Part shown: positions 42,172 to 51,293 of the stretch, piece by piece
Position numbering within the stretch: position 1 is the stretch's first letter
Layout: each line of letters starts with the position of its first letter
Assembly: GCF_900113015.1 (NCBI RefSeq)
Contig: NZ_FONV01000011.1
Span: forward strand, 423,120-487,119
Direction of reading: 5' to 3'
Source of the DNA: Actinoplanes philippinensis
GTDB taxonomy: Bacteria; Actinomycetota; Actinomycetes; Mycobacteriales; Micromonosporaceae
Length of the DNA stretch: 64,000 nucleotides
Program-made: the position numbers and the translations under genes
Notes under the pieces: generated by a model
Databases searched by the model: none
Told to the model about the DNA's origin: nothing
What the model saw: the letters and a program-made list of their open reading frames with translations, nothing else

Positions 42172-43062
42172 CTAGCGTCTCGCCTCGGCACCACCATAAG
42201 TGGACGTTGCCTCACGGATGATCGCCTTCATCACGCCCTCCATCCGCCAGTACAGACTCCGGCACTTCGGCACGGTAATCGTGAGGCATCCGTGGTAATC
42301 GTCCCCGACGTTGTGCCGACGCGTCCGAGGGACATGCGCCTTGATCGTCGGCTTCAGGAATCGGTCGCGAGGCACGGCCAACTCCGCCGCCCACCAGTCA
42401 GCGGCGGCCGCCGGATCGGCAGTCTCATGAATGTTCACGCGAAACCCCAACTCCTCGACGCGATATCCACCGAGCTCCAGAAAACGCAGGTACAGCGCAA
42501 GCAGGCCGGGATCGCTGTTGATGAAGATCAGGTTGTCGCGGCGTGCCCACGGCTTGGACTTCGCGCCCTCGCACCAATACGCGACAGCACCCAGCAGGAG
42601 CACATCTCGATCCGACAGAGAACCCACGGCACGCGCTGCCTCGGCCCAGACGTCGGACTGCTGCTGATCGCGCTGTTTCCGGAAGTCGTCCCATCGGCCC
42701 GCGATCCGCTTCTCGGCCAGCGCCCGCTTCTCTCGCGCCCGCTCACTGTCGCGGTCAAGCGGCACGTGTCCGACCCAATTGAATGCTGTCGACTTCGCGA
42801 CACCGAGCTTCGCCGCGATGTCGTTGATCGACCAGCCCGCCTCGCGCAGATCCACCGCCTCCCGCCGCAACTCGTCCTTGGCGTTGGGCCGCCGGGTCCA
42901 CTCCGGCGGCTCGATGCCCCGCAGCCAATCGGTCAGCGTCCCGTTGCTGACGCCGAAGATCTTCATGAGCTGCGACCGGGACAGCCCCGGATCAACCCGG
43001 AGCCGCCGCGCCTCGGCCCGCATGTCGCCCTGGCGACTAGTTGCCACATCACTAGTAGTCAT
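42172..43062 (-). CDS. HTH protein with LAGLIDADG-like C-terminal region, beside tRNA-Gln
   Basis: 296 residues. Two helix-turn-helix segments open the protein: LSRSQLMKIFGVSNGTLTDW (about 28-47) and WSINDIAAKLGVAKSTAFNW (about 77-96). A basic linker follows. The rest resembles actinobacterial proteins with a LAGLIDADG-type fold: LLLGAVAYWCEGAKSKPWAR, then LIFINSDPGLLALYLRFLEL, and a C-terminal CLTITVPKCRSLYWRMEG. It is probably a DNA-binding protein; whether it cuts DNA is unknown, since no clear acidic catalytic pair is obvious. Position next to a tRNA and an otherwise conserved neighbourhood suggest it was inserted (inference). Confidence 0.75.
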   Translation of the reverse strand: MTTSDVATSRQGDMRAEARRLRVDPGLSRSQLMKIFGVSNGTLTDWLRGIEPPEWTRRPNAKDELRREAVDLREAGWSINDIAAKLGVAKSTAFNWVGHVPLDRDSERAREKRALAEKRIAGRWDDFRKQRDQQQSDVWAEAARAVGSLSDRDVLLLGAVAYWCEGAKSKPWARRDNLIFINSDPGLLALYLRFLELGGYRVEELGFRVNIHETADPAAAADWWAAELAVPRDRFLKPTIKAHVPRTRRHNVGDDYHGCLTITVPKCRSLYWRMEGVMKAIIREATSTYGGAEARR

Positions 43063-43133
43063 GGTTCGAGGTTAGAGCGTTTTCGAGTCGGGGTGTAAGC
43101 GCCGGAATGTGCCAACCCTGGCAGGATGGCCGG

Positions 43134-43781
43134 GTGACCGAGCGCCAGGAGATCGATGAAAAGCAACGACGGGTGCGGATGCCCGCCGCGCAGCGCCGGG
43201 AGCAGTTGATCACGGTCGGCCGGCAGCTCTTCGCGGAGCGGGGTTTCGATGCCACCACCGTCGAGGAGGTGGCGGCTCGGGCCAAGGTGTCGAAACCGGT
43301 CGTCTATGAGCACTTCGGCGGCAAGGAGGGGCTGTATGCGGTGGTCATCGACCGCGAGGTGCGGGCCCTGCTCGATCGGATAACGGCCGCGCTCACCGCG
43401 GGTCATCCGCGGGAGCAGTTGGAGCAGGCGGCGCTGGCGCTTCTGGATTACATCGATGAGGAGCCGCACGGGTTTCAGGTGCTGGTCCGTAATTCGCCGG
43501 TGTTGTCGGCGTCCGGCAATTTCTCCAGTGTGATGAATGATGTCGCTCATCAGGTGGAGCACATCCTGGGTGCGGAGTTCAAGAGCCGGGGGCTGGATCC
43601 GCGGTTCGCCGAGCTCTATTCGCAGGCGCTGGTGGGGATGGTGGCGCTGGTCGGGCAGTGGTGGCGGGAGGCGCGGAAGCCGAAGAAGGAGATGGTTGCC
43701 GCGCATCTGGTCAATCTGGCGTGGAACGGGTTGTCGCATCTGGAGCCGAAGCCGGGATTGCAGACGCGCCGGGGCCGCTGA
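43134..43781 (+). CDS. TetR-family transcriptional regulator
   Basis: 215 residues. The N-terminal HTH is standard: RREQLITVGRQLFAERGFDA, TTVEEVAARAKVSKPVVYEH then FGGKEGLY. The C-terminal ligand domain is alpha-helical (GFQVLVRNSPVLSAS, MVALVGQWWREARKPKKEMV). The GTG at 43134 has AGGA seven bases upstream; ATG 43107 lies further out. A TetR gene next to glmU is also recalled in mycobacteria (Rv1019). Its target is not evident. Confidence 0.9.
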   Translation: MTERQEIDEKQRRVRMPAAQRREQLITVGRQLFAERGFDATTVEEVAARAKVSKPVVYEHFGGKEGLYAVVIDREVRALLDRITAALTAGHPREQLEQAALALLDYIDEEPHGFQVLVRNSPVLSASGNFSSVMNDVAHQVEHILGAEFKSRGLDPRFAELYSQALVGMVALVGQWWREARKPKKEMVAAHLVNLAWNGLSHLEPKPGLQTRRGR

Positions 43782-43814
43782 GTGCGGGCCCGGCGCGTGT
43801 GGGGTTGCTGCTGG

Positions 43815-44276
43815 TCAGGCGGTGCGGCCCTCGCGGACCTGGCGCGGGGCGCCGGCCTGTGACCGGGGGGCGGTCTTGCTGTACAGGCTGACCGTGATCA
43901 GGAGGAGGCCGGCCAGGTAGGTGACGATGACGGTGGACATCGTGAACCCGAAGAAGTTGACCTCGTCGGTGCGCAGCACGCAGAGCGAGAAGCTGCCGAG
44001 GACGAGCAGGCCCCATCCGAAGTATTGATTGACGGCGACGTCGATGTTGCGGCCGACGGCGGTGCCGAGCAGGACGAGTGCGCCGACGGCGAGCGAGATG
44101 ATGGACCAGAGGACGTTGCTGCCCTGGCCGAGGGCGCGTGCGCCGGGGCCGGTGAAGGCCTCGCCGGACGTCGAGATGAACCCGATGATGCCGAATGCCA
44201 CCAGGTAGGCGCCGACGACGAAGCCGACGATCCGGTAGATCGGCCGAAGCGGGTGATTGACCGGGGTGTGCGCCAT
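43815..44276 (-). CDS. DUF4383 membrane protein
   Basis: 153 residues with four transmembrane helices (IVGFVVGAYLVAFGIIGFIS, SIISLAVGALVLLGTAVG, GWGLLVLGSFSLCVL, TVIVTYLAGLLLITVSLY). The start MAHTPVNHPLRPIYRIVGFV and the helix spacing are typical of DUF4383. Function is unknown. It converges with the TetR gene (33 bp apart) and lies downstream of the ABC-F gene on the other side. Confidence 0.85.
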   Translation of the reverse strand: MAHTPVNHPLRPIYRIVGFVVGAYLVAFGIIGFISTSGEAFTGPGARALGQGSNVLWSIISLAVGALVLLGTAVGRNIDVAVNQYFGWGLLVLGSFSLCVLRTDEVNFFGFTMSTVIVTYLAGLLLITVSLYSKTAPRSQAGAPRQVREGRTA

Positions 44277-44354
44277 GGTTCCGTCTCCAAGGTCAGGTGT
44301 CTACGAGCAGATTCTCGCGTATCCCCGACAAGCGGCGCAGGCACACCCCCCTGA

Positions 44355-46154
<1,800 letters not shown>

Positions 46155-46161
46155 GATGCGT

Positions 46162-47115
46162 CTAGATTACCCGCGCGCCCGGCTGTGGTCCGCGGGCGGT
46201 GACCGCTGCCCGGCACACCTTCGCCGCGGTGAGCTCGGCCGCCACCTCCTGGGCGTGTGCCGCGTCGGCGGCGAGGAACACACAGGTGGGGCCGGAGCCG
46301 GACACGATGCCCGCGATCGCGCCGGCCTCGTGGCCCGCTTTGAGCACGTCGGCGAGCTGGGGGCGCAGGGACAGCGCCGCCGCCTGAAGGTCGTTGCCGA
46401 GGGCGGCGCCGAGGATCTCGGGGTCGCGCTGGCGCATGGCGGCCATCAGCTGGTCGGGACCGCCGAGCGGCACGGGCGGGGCCGGGCGGTCGGTGGCGCG
46501 CAATCTGTCCAATTCGCGGTAGACCGCGGGGGTCGACAGGCCGCCGTCGGCGATCGCCACCACCCAGTGCCAGGTGGTCGGGCGGGCCAGGATGGGGCTG
46601 ACCGCCTCGCCGTGGCCGGTGCCCAGGGCGGTGCCGCCGTGCAGCAGGAACGGGATGTCCGAGCCGAGTTGTGCGCCGACCTCGGCCAGTTCCTCGCGGG
46701 ACAGGCCGAGCCCCCACAGCAGGTCGCAGGCGATGAGGGTGGCGGCGGCGTCGGCGCTGCCCCCGGCCAGGCCGCCGGCGAGCGGGATGCTCTTGCGCAG
46801 GTGGAGCCGCGCATACGCCGGGACGCGGCCGCGGGCGGCGAGCGCGCGGGCGGCTCTGATGATCAGGTTGCTCTCGTCGAGTTCCAGCTCGCCGGTGCCC
46901 TCGCCCTCCATGGTCAGGGTGAGGGTGTCGCCGCGGCGGGCGGTGAGCTCGTCGAACAGGCTGATCGCGTGGTAGACGGTGTTCAGCTCGTGATAGCCGT
47001 CGGGTCGCAGCGGGCCGACGGCGAGGTGCAGGTTGATCTTCGCCGGCACACGCACCTTGACGGGGCCCCGATGCGGACGTGGCTCGTCGTCGTCCGGCCC
47101 CCACGCCTCCGTCAC
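46162..47115 (-). CDS. ispE: 4-diphosphocytidyl-2-C-methyl-D-erythritol kinase
   Basis: Fourth step of the MEP isoprenoid pathway. 317-residue GHMP kinase: VRVPAKINLHLAVGPLRPDG at the start, the ATP loop PLAGGLAGGSADAAATLIAC and IVSGSGPTCVFLAAD near the end. Its ATG overlaps the stop of the Uma2-type gene (47112-47115). In most actinobacteria ispE follows rsmA directly. Confidence 0.95.
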   Translation of the reverse strand: MTEAWGPDDDEPRPHRGPVKVRVPAKINLHLAVGPLRPDGYHELNTVYHAISLFDELTARRGDTLTLTMEGEGTGELELDESNLIIRAARALAARGRVPAYARLHLRKSIPLAGGLAGGSADAAATLIACDLLWGLGLSREELAEVGAQLGSDIPFLLHGGTALGTGHGEAVSPILARPTTWHWVVAIADGGLSTPAVYRELDRLRATDRPAPPVPLGGPDQLMAAMRQRDPEILGAALGNDLQAAALSLRPQLADVLKAGHEAGAIAGIVSGSGPTCVFLAADAAHAQEVAAELTAAKVCRAAVTARGPQPGARVI

Positions 47116-47687
47116 GGAGTGATGTCCGAAATCGGGAGCCTGATCTCGAAGGGCGCGCTCAACACCAGCTCCGTACCGGAATCGCCGGCCAGCTCGTAGC
47201 GGCCGTCGACGAGGTCATAGGCGAAGATGTGGAGGGGATCCTGCTCGATCCGCCAGAAGTGCTGGATGCCTGCGGCCTCGTAGCCCGGCGGTTTCTCCAT
47301 CCGGTCCCGGCGTTTGGTCCCGGGAGAGACGATCTCCACCGCGATCTCGACCTGGTCCGGCAGGAAGTAGTGGTGTGAGTTGACGATCGGCTGGCGGAGC
47401 AGGAGCACATCCGGCTCGAAGCTGTCCCGGGCGCTGATCGCCACGCCGACCGCGGTGGCCGCCAGGAACTGCCCGGGAGCATTCTGCCGGAACCACAGCC
47501 ACAACAGATTCCCGATGGTCTGATGGCCGATCGTCGGGGAGGGAACCAAGATCATGACTCCGTCACGAAGCTCGACGCGGGGGGCGTCATCGGGCAGGTT
47601 GAGGACGTCCTCGAGAGTGAAGTTGGCCAGGCGCTGCCTGGTCAGGTCGAGCGCCCACTCGGCATGACCGATCGGCTCCGCGGTCAT
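47112..47687 (-). CDS. Uma2-family (DUF820) PD-(D/E)xK protein inserted between rsmA and ispE
   Basis: 191 residues. Uma2 features: RVELRDGVMILVPSPTIGHQ near the start, the catalytic-type SFEPDVLLLRQP, then VEIVSPGTKRRDRMEKPPGY and AAGIQHFWRIEQ. This is the restriction-endonuclease-like fold; the family is widespread as orphan genes and its substrate is unknown. It overlaps the neighbours by four bases on each side (ATGA both times), so it is coupled into the operon. Confidence 0.87.
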   Translation of the reverse strand: MTAEPIGHAEWALDLTRQRLANFTLEDVLNLPDDAPRVELRDGVMILVPSPTIGHQTIGNLLWLWFRQNAPGQFLAATAVGVAISARDSFEPDVLLLRQPIVNSHHYFLPDQVEIAVEIVSPGTKRRDRMEKPPGYEAAGIQHFWRIEQDPLHIFAYDLVDGRYELAGDSGTELVLSAPFEIRLPISDITP

Positions 47688-48571
47688 GAGTCCACCTCCT
47701 CGGGCTGCGCGCCGGACGGGCTGAGCTTACCGCCGGGCACCGACAGTTTCGCCGCCGCCGCGATCGCGGCGAACTCGCCGACGGTCAGCGACTCGCCCCT
47801 GGCCTGCGGGCTCACCCCGGCCGCGCGCAGCACCGACTCCGCCCTGTCCGGCCCGCCGGCCCAGCCGGCCAGCGCCGCCCGGAGGGTCTTGCGGCGCTGG
47901 GCGAACGCCGCGTCCACCACCGCGAACACGTCGGCCCGCTCGGCGCCGGCCGGTGGCTGCCGTTTGGTGAAGGCGACGAGCCCGGAGTCCACGTTGGGCA
48001 CCGGCCAGAACACGGCGGGCGGCACCTTTCCGGCCGCCTTGGCCTCCGCATACCAGGCGAGCTTGACCGAGGGCACCCCATACACCTTCGAGCCGGGCCC
48101 GGCGACGAGCCGGTCGGCGACCTCTTTCTGCACCATCACCAGGCCGCCGCGCAGCGAGGGCAGCTCGGCGAGCAGGTGCAGGACCACGGGCACGGCCACG
48201 TTGTACGGCAGGTTCGCCACGAGCATGGTCGGCGCCGGGTCGAAGGCGTCGCCACCGATCCGGAGCGCGTCCGACAGGTGCACCGTCAGGTGCGGCGCGG
48301 TCACCGTCTCGGGCAGCGCCTTGGCCAGTGTCGGGTCGATCTCCACGGCGTGCACGTGCCGCACCGAGGCGGCCAGGCCGAGGGTCAGCGAGCCGAGCCC
48401 GGGGCCGACCTCGACCGCCACGTCGTCGGGGCGCAGCCCGGCCGCGGCCACGATCCGCCGGATCGTGTTGGGGTCGTGCAGGAAGTTCTGGCCGAGCTTC
48501 TTGGTCGGCGCGACGCCGAGGCGCGCGGCCAGCTCCCGGATCTCCGCCGGGCCGAGAAGTGATTCCGCCAT
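47684..48571 (-). CDS. rsmA: 16S rRNA dimethyladenosine transferase
   Basis: RsmA/KsgA dimethylates A1518 and A1519 of 16S rRNA. 295 residues: LGQNFLHDPNTIRRIV, SAM motif VEVGPGLGSLTLGLA, the catalytic NLPYNVAVPV and FWPVPNVDSGLVAF. In mycobacteria the gene follows rpfB; here no rpfB lies between tatD and this gene. Confidence 0.95.
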   Translation of the reverse strand: MAESLLGPAEIRELAARLGVAPTKKLGQNFLHDPNTIRRIVAAAGLRPDDVAVEVGPGLGSLTLGLAASVRHVHAVEIDPTLAKALPETVTAPHLTVHLSDALRIGGDAFDPAPTMLVANLPYNVAVPVVLHLLAELPSLRGGLVMVQKEVADRLVAGPGSKVYGVPSVKLAWYAEAKAAGKVPPAVFWPVPNVDSGLVAFTKRQPPAGAERADVFAVVDAAFAQRRKTLRAALAGWAGGPDRAESVLRAAGVSPQARGESLTVGEFAAIAAAAKLSVPGGKLSPSGAQPEEVDS

Positions 48572-48629
48572 GGCCAGAGCCTACGGTGGCCCGCCGGAGC
48601 CACTGGACACCGCCGGGTAGGAAGGACTC

Positions 48630-49052
48630 ATGACGGAGTTGTTGGAGCTGCGTGGAGTGGTGGAGGCCTCCCCGGACGTGGTCGCGGCCGTGTTGCTGGA
48701 CGTCGGCCCGGGTGGCCGTTCCCCGCTGGCGGTCTCCGGTGTCGTGGAGAAGGGCGACGGCGACGAGCTCGTGGTGATCCTGGATGGCAGCCGGATGACG
48801 GTGACCGTCGACCAGGCGGCGCGGTCGGTGGCTCTGCAGGGTGAGTGGTGGTACAGGGGTGTCACGTCGGTGGAGCCGGACCCGCGTGGCTCGGTGGTGA
48901 TCCATCGGATCTACAACGTCGCGCCGGGTCACCGCTGGGCGGTTCGCATGATCGCCCGCGGCCCGGTGAACGCGGCTCCGACCGCGTTCGCCACCAACCT
49001 CGAACAGTTGAGCCGTGAGCTCGGCGTCGCCGCCTGGGTGGTCACCGATTGA
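48630..49052 (+). CDS. Hypothetical protein, possibly SRPBCC/polyketide-cyclase fold
   Basis: 140 residues. The opening TELLELRGVVEASPDVVAAV, the alternating strands in the middle (LVVILDGSRMTVTVDQ, EWWYRGVTSVEPDPRGSVVI) and a long C-terminal helix (AFATNLEQLSRELGVAAW) fit a START-like helix-grip fold. This is a judgement from pattern only. It is transcribed against rsmA and tatD and is followed by a strong hairpin. Confidence 0.75.
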   Translation: MTELLELRGVVEASPDVVAAVLLDVGPGGRSPLAVSGVVEKGDGDELVVILDGSRMTVTVDQAARSVALQGEWWYRGVTSVEPDPRGSVVIHRIYNVAPGHRWAVRMIARGPVNAAPTAFATNLEQLSRELGVAAWVVTD

Positions 49053-49066
49053 GGTCCAGCCGGTCG

Positions 49067-49100
49067 CCAGTGCCGTCTCAGGGCGCTGAGACGGCACTGG
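49067..49100 (+). terminator. 15-bp perfect hairpin
   Basis: CCAGTGCCGTCTCAG (49067-49081), loop GGCG, then the exact reverse complement (49086-49100), 14 bases after the stop of the plus-strand hypothetical gene. On the minus strand it lies beyond the MWY element, so it may serve tatD too. Confidence 0.85.
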
Positions 49101-49144
49101 GAGCCGGCCGATGGACCACGCAGCCGGCCCGGCGGCCGCGCCGG

Positions 49145-49222
49145 GGCCGGGAGCGGCAGCCACCTCGCGGGGTAGGCCCGGAGCTGTCCCGGCTGCGGCG
49201 GGAGGGGTGGCTCGTACCACAT
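49145..49222 (-). other. MWY-ARWLP element, copy 2 (possible small ORF)
   Basis: Eight bases after the tatD stop the minus strand opens with ATG and reads MWYEPPLPPQPGQLRAYPAR then WLPLPAPARPPG. It aligns without gaps to the copy after upp (ATG at 1520): MWY, G12, R15 and ARWLP at the same positions. The frame stays open through the hairpin at 49067-49100, so a stop codon does not define a clear small protein. No Shine-Dalgarno is seen. Confidence 0.5.
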
Positions 49223-49230
49223 CGGGGTTG

Positions 49231-50136
49231 TCACCAGGGGCCGAAGACCTCGTCGCCGTTGGCGGAGACGGTGGCGCACAGCGTGTCGAGATCGGCGCCG
49301 GAGGCGTCGGCGAGGGCCCGCATGGTGATCGGGATCAGGTAGGAGGCGTTGGGGCGGCCGCGGTACGGCGTGGGCGTCAGATAGGGCGCGTCGGTCTCGA
49401 CCATCATCTGCGACGACGGGGTGATCGCCGCGGCCGCGCGCAGGTTGGCGGCGCTGGCGAAGGTGACGGTGCCGGCGAAGCTGAGGTAGTAGCCGCGGCG
49501 GACGCATTCGGCGGCGAACTCGGCGTCGCCGGAGAAGCAGTGCAGCACGACCTTGTCCGGGGCGCCCTCGGAGTCGAGCACGCGCAGCACGTCGGCGTGG
49601 GCGTCGCGGTCGTGGATGATCAGGGCCTTGCCGTGGCGCTTGGCGATGGCGATGTGGGCGCGGAAGCTCTCCTCCTGCGCGGCGCGGCCCTCCTCACCGG
49701 TACGGAACGTGTCGAGCCCGGTCTCGCCGACGCCACGGACCCGGGGCCGGGCGGCGAGCGCCTCGATCTGCCGCAGCGCCTCGTCCAGATCGGACAGGCG
49801 GGGCGCCTCGTTCGGGTGCAGGGCCACCGCGGCGAGCACCTGCCCGCGGCGGTCGGCCAGGTCGGCGCCCCAGCGTGACGAGTCGACGTCGACACCGACC
49901 TGCATCAGCCGATCGATGCCGCTCTTGGCCGCGGCGTCGATGAGCGCGTCGATCGGGTCACCCTCTCCGGTGACACCGGCCTCCTGGACGGTCAGGTCCA
50001 GATGGGTGTGGCTGTCGAAGACCGGAACCGCGAGCGGCTCGGGTGCGGGCGGGAACTCGCCTGCTCGGCGGGACTCCTTGGTGCGACGGCGGTCTGAAGG
50101 AGACGGACCGGAGGGTGCTGAAGGCATGTGAGACAT
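49231..50136 (-). CDS. tatD: TatD-family metal-dependent hydrolase (DNase)
   Basis: 301 residues, TIM-barrel amidohydrolase. Metal ligands and family motifs: VFDSHTHLDLT, GVGETGLDTF, KALIIHDRDAHADV, VVLHCFSGDAEFA and MMVETDAPYL. TatD proteins show 3'-5' exonuclease activity in bacteria. The first 30 residues are polar and variable, so the start could be ATG 50136 or 50127. It keeps the metG-tatD-rsmA order, but metG is separated from it by two extra genes. Confidence 0.93.
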   Translation of the reverse strand: MSHMPSAPSGPSPSDRRRTKESRRAGEFPPAPEPLAVPVFDSHTHLDLTVQEAGVTGEGDPIDALIDAAAKSGIDRLMQVGVDVDSSRWGADLADRRGQVLAAVALHPNEAPRLSDLDEALRQIEALAARPRVRGVGETGLDTFRTGEEGRAAQEESFRAHIAIAKRHGKALIIHDRDAHADVLRVLDSEGAPDKVVLHCFSGDAEFAAECVRRGYYLSFAGTVTFASAANLRAAAAITPSSQMMVETDAPYLTPTPYRGRPNASYLIPITMRALADASGADLDTLCATVSANGDEVFGPW

Positions 50137-50206
50137 TCTGCACGCCGAGATTTCCGGTAACCGGGAGTTCATCCGATATCCACCGTGGTCACTTAGGTTG
50201 CGGCCC

Positions 50207-51241
50207 GTGACCGTGACCGGTGAGGACAGCGATCTGGGCGCCGACCCGCTCGACCCACCCCTGATGGCGCCGCTCCGCCGCGACCTGAGCTGGCAGCAGG
50301 TCCAGTCGATGAGCCAGTCCGTCGGATACCGGGACGATCCGGAGCTGCGCCGGATCCGGGCGACCGCCGCGGTCCGCCGGGGCACCCGGATGACGAAGGT
50401 GCTGTCCCCGGCCCAGGTCGCCGGTCATCTCGGCGGCTGGCTGCCGTACGGCTTCTGCTACCGCTCGTGCGACATCGCCCACCTGCAGGAGCCCCGTGCG
50501 CTGGGTCTGTTGCGCACCGACGGGCTGGCCGACGACCACGTCACGTTCGCGCTGCGCTGGCGGGCCGTCGACCCGCTCGACTACGAGGTGCCGTCCGGTA
50601 CGGCCCAGCCGGGACTGCCCGGCCTGCCGGGGCACTCGCGGATCGGGGCGATGGTGCTCGGCACCGGGTTCAGCCCGAGCACCGACGATCTGATCCCGGA
50701 GTACGTGACGGCCGGTTTCGCGGACCTGCCGCTGTCGGCGAACGCGCAGTTGCTCGCCCATCTGCCGGGCGGTGACGAGGTGGTGCTGTACACGTACCAG
50801 CCGGAGCAGCACGGCTGGCTGCGGCTGGCCGGCCCCCGCTGGCGCGGTCTGCTGTCCGAGATCCCCGGTGGCAGCCCGGACCGGGAGTACGTGCCGTGCA
50901 CGGCGGCGGCCTCATCCCGGCTGGTCGGGCGGATCGACAGCAACGAGTACGAGGCGGTCGCCGACCCGCCCGGCGAGTTCCGGGTGCGGGCGCTGACCCG
51001 GGCCGCACGGTATCCGGTGCAGACGCTGTCCCGGCGGGCCGAGCAGGCGCGCTGGCGGGGTGTGCCGTGCTGGGTGCTGCAGCGTGACGAGACCTGGGCC
51101 CGGCTGCGTCTGCTGCGCCCGGACGCGGACACGATCAACGCGGTCGGGGCGCGGTGCTACGAGCGGGGCGTCTACGAGGCGTGGGCGCCGATGAACGAGC
51201 TGACCGACCACCACATCGCGGAGATCGCGTACCAGCTGTAG
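50207..51241 (+). CDS. Hypothetical protein, 344 residues
   Basis: I do not recognise the family. No signal peptide or membrane segment is visible. Notable parts are MTKVLSPAQVAGHLGGWLPY, FCYRSCDIAHLQEPRAL, a central GFSPSTDDLIPEYVTAGF and a C-terminal AVGARCYERGVYEAWAPMNE. The cysteines and Trp/Tyr-rich end suggest a folded enzyme-like or toxin-like domain, but nothing can be assigned. The GTG at 50207 is preferred to a TTG nine bases upstream. It interrupts the conserved metG-tatD order and converges with the secreted protein gene. Confidence 0.75.
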   Translation: MTVTGEDSDLGADPLDPPLMAPLRRDLSWQQVQSMSQSVGYRDDPELRRIRATAAVRRGTRMTKVLSPAQVAGHLGGWLPYGFCYRSCDIAHLQEPRALGLLRTDGLADDHVTFALRWRAVDPLDYEVPSGTAQPGLPGLPGHSRIGAMVLGTGFSPSTDDLIPEYVTAGFADLPLSANAQLLAHLPGGDEVVLYTYQPEQHGWLRLAGPRWRGLLSEIPGGSPDREYVPCTAAASSRLVGRIDSNEYEAVADPPGEFRVRALTRAARYPVQTLSRRAEQARWRGVPCWVLQRDETWARLRLLRPDADTINAVGARCYERGVYEAWAPMNELTDHHIAEIAYQL

Positions 51242-51248
51242 GAAAGGG

Positions 51249-51285
51249 CGATGCCCGCCGGGCCGGGACGGCTCGACGGGCATCG
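51249..51285. terminator. Bidirectional terminator
   Basis: CGATGCCCG (51249-51257) pairs with CGGGCATCG (51277-51285), between two convergent stops at 51241 and 51294. Confidence 0.75.
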
Positions 51286-51293
51286 GAGGTGGA

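Noticed and set aside
40531..43098. An 855-codon plus-strand frame opposite glmU, tRNA-Gln and the HTH gene
   Set aside because: It runs across a tRNA gene and two convincing minus-strand genes; shadow frame.
46162..47115. Antibiotic-resistance island around the ABC-F, RlmA-like and Nudix genes
   Set aside because: The ABC-F gene lies in a conserved ispE-rsmA block and the RlmA-like gene in the nucleoside block; nothing shows a biosynthetic cluster or transfer.
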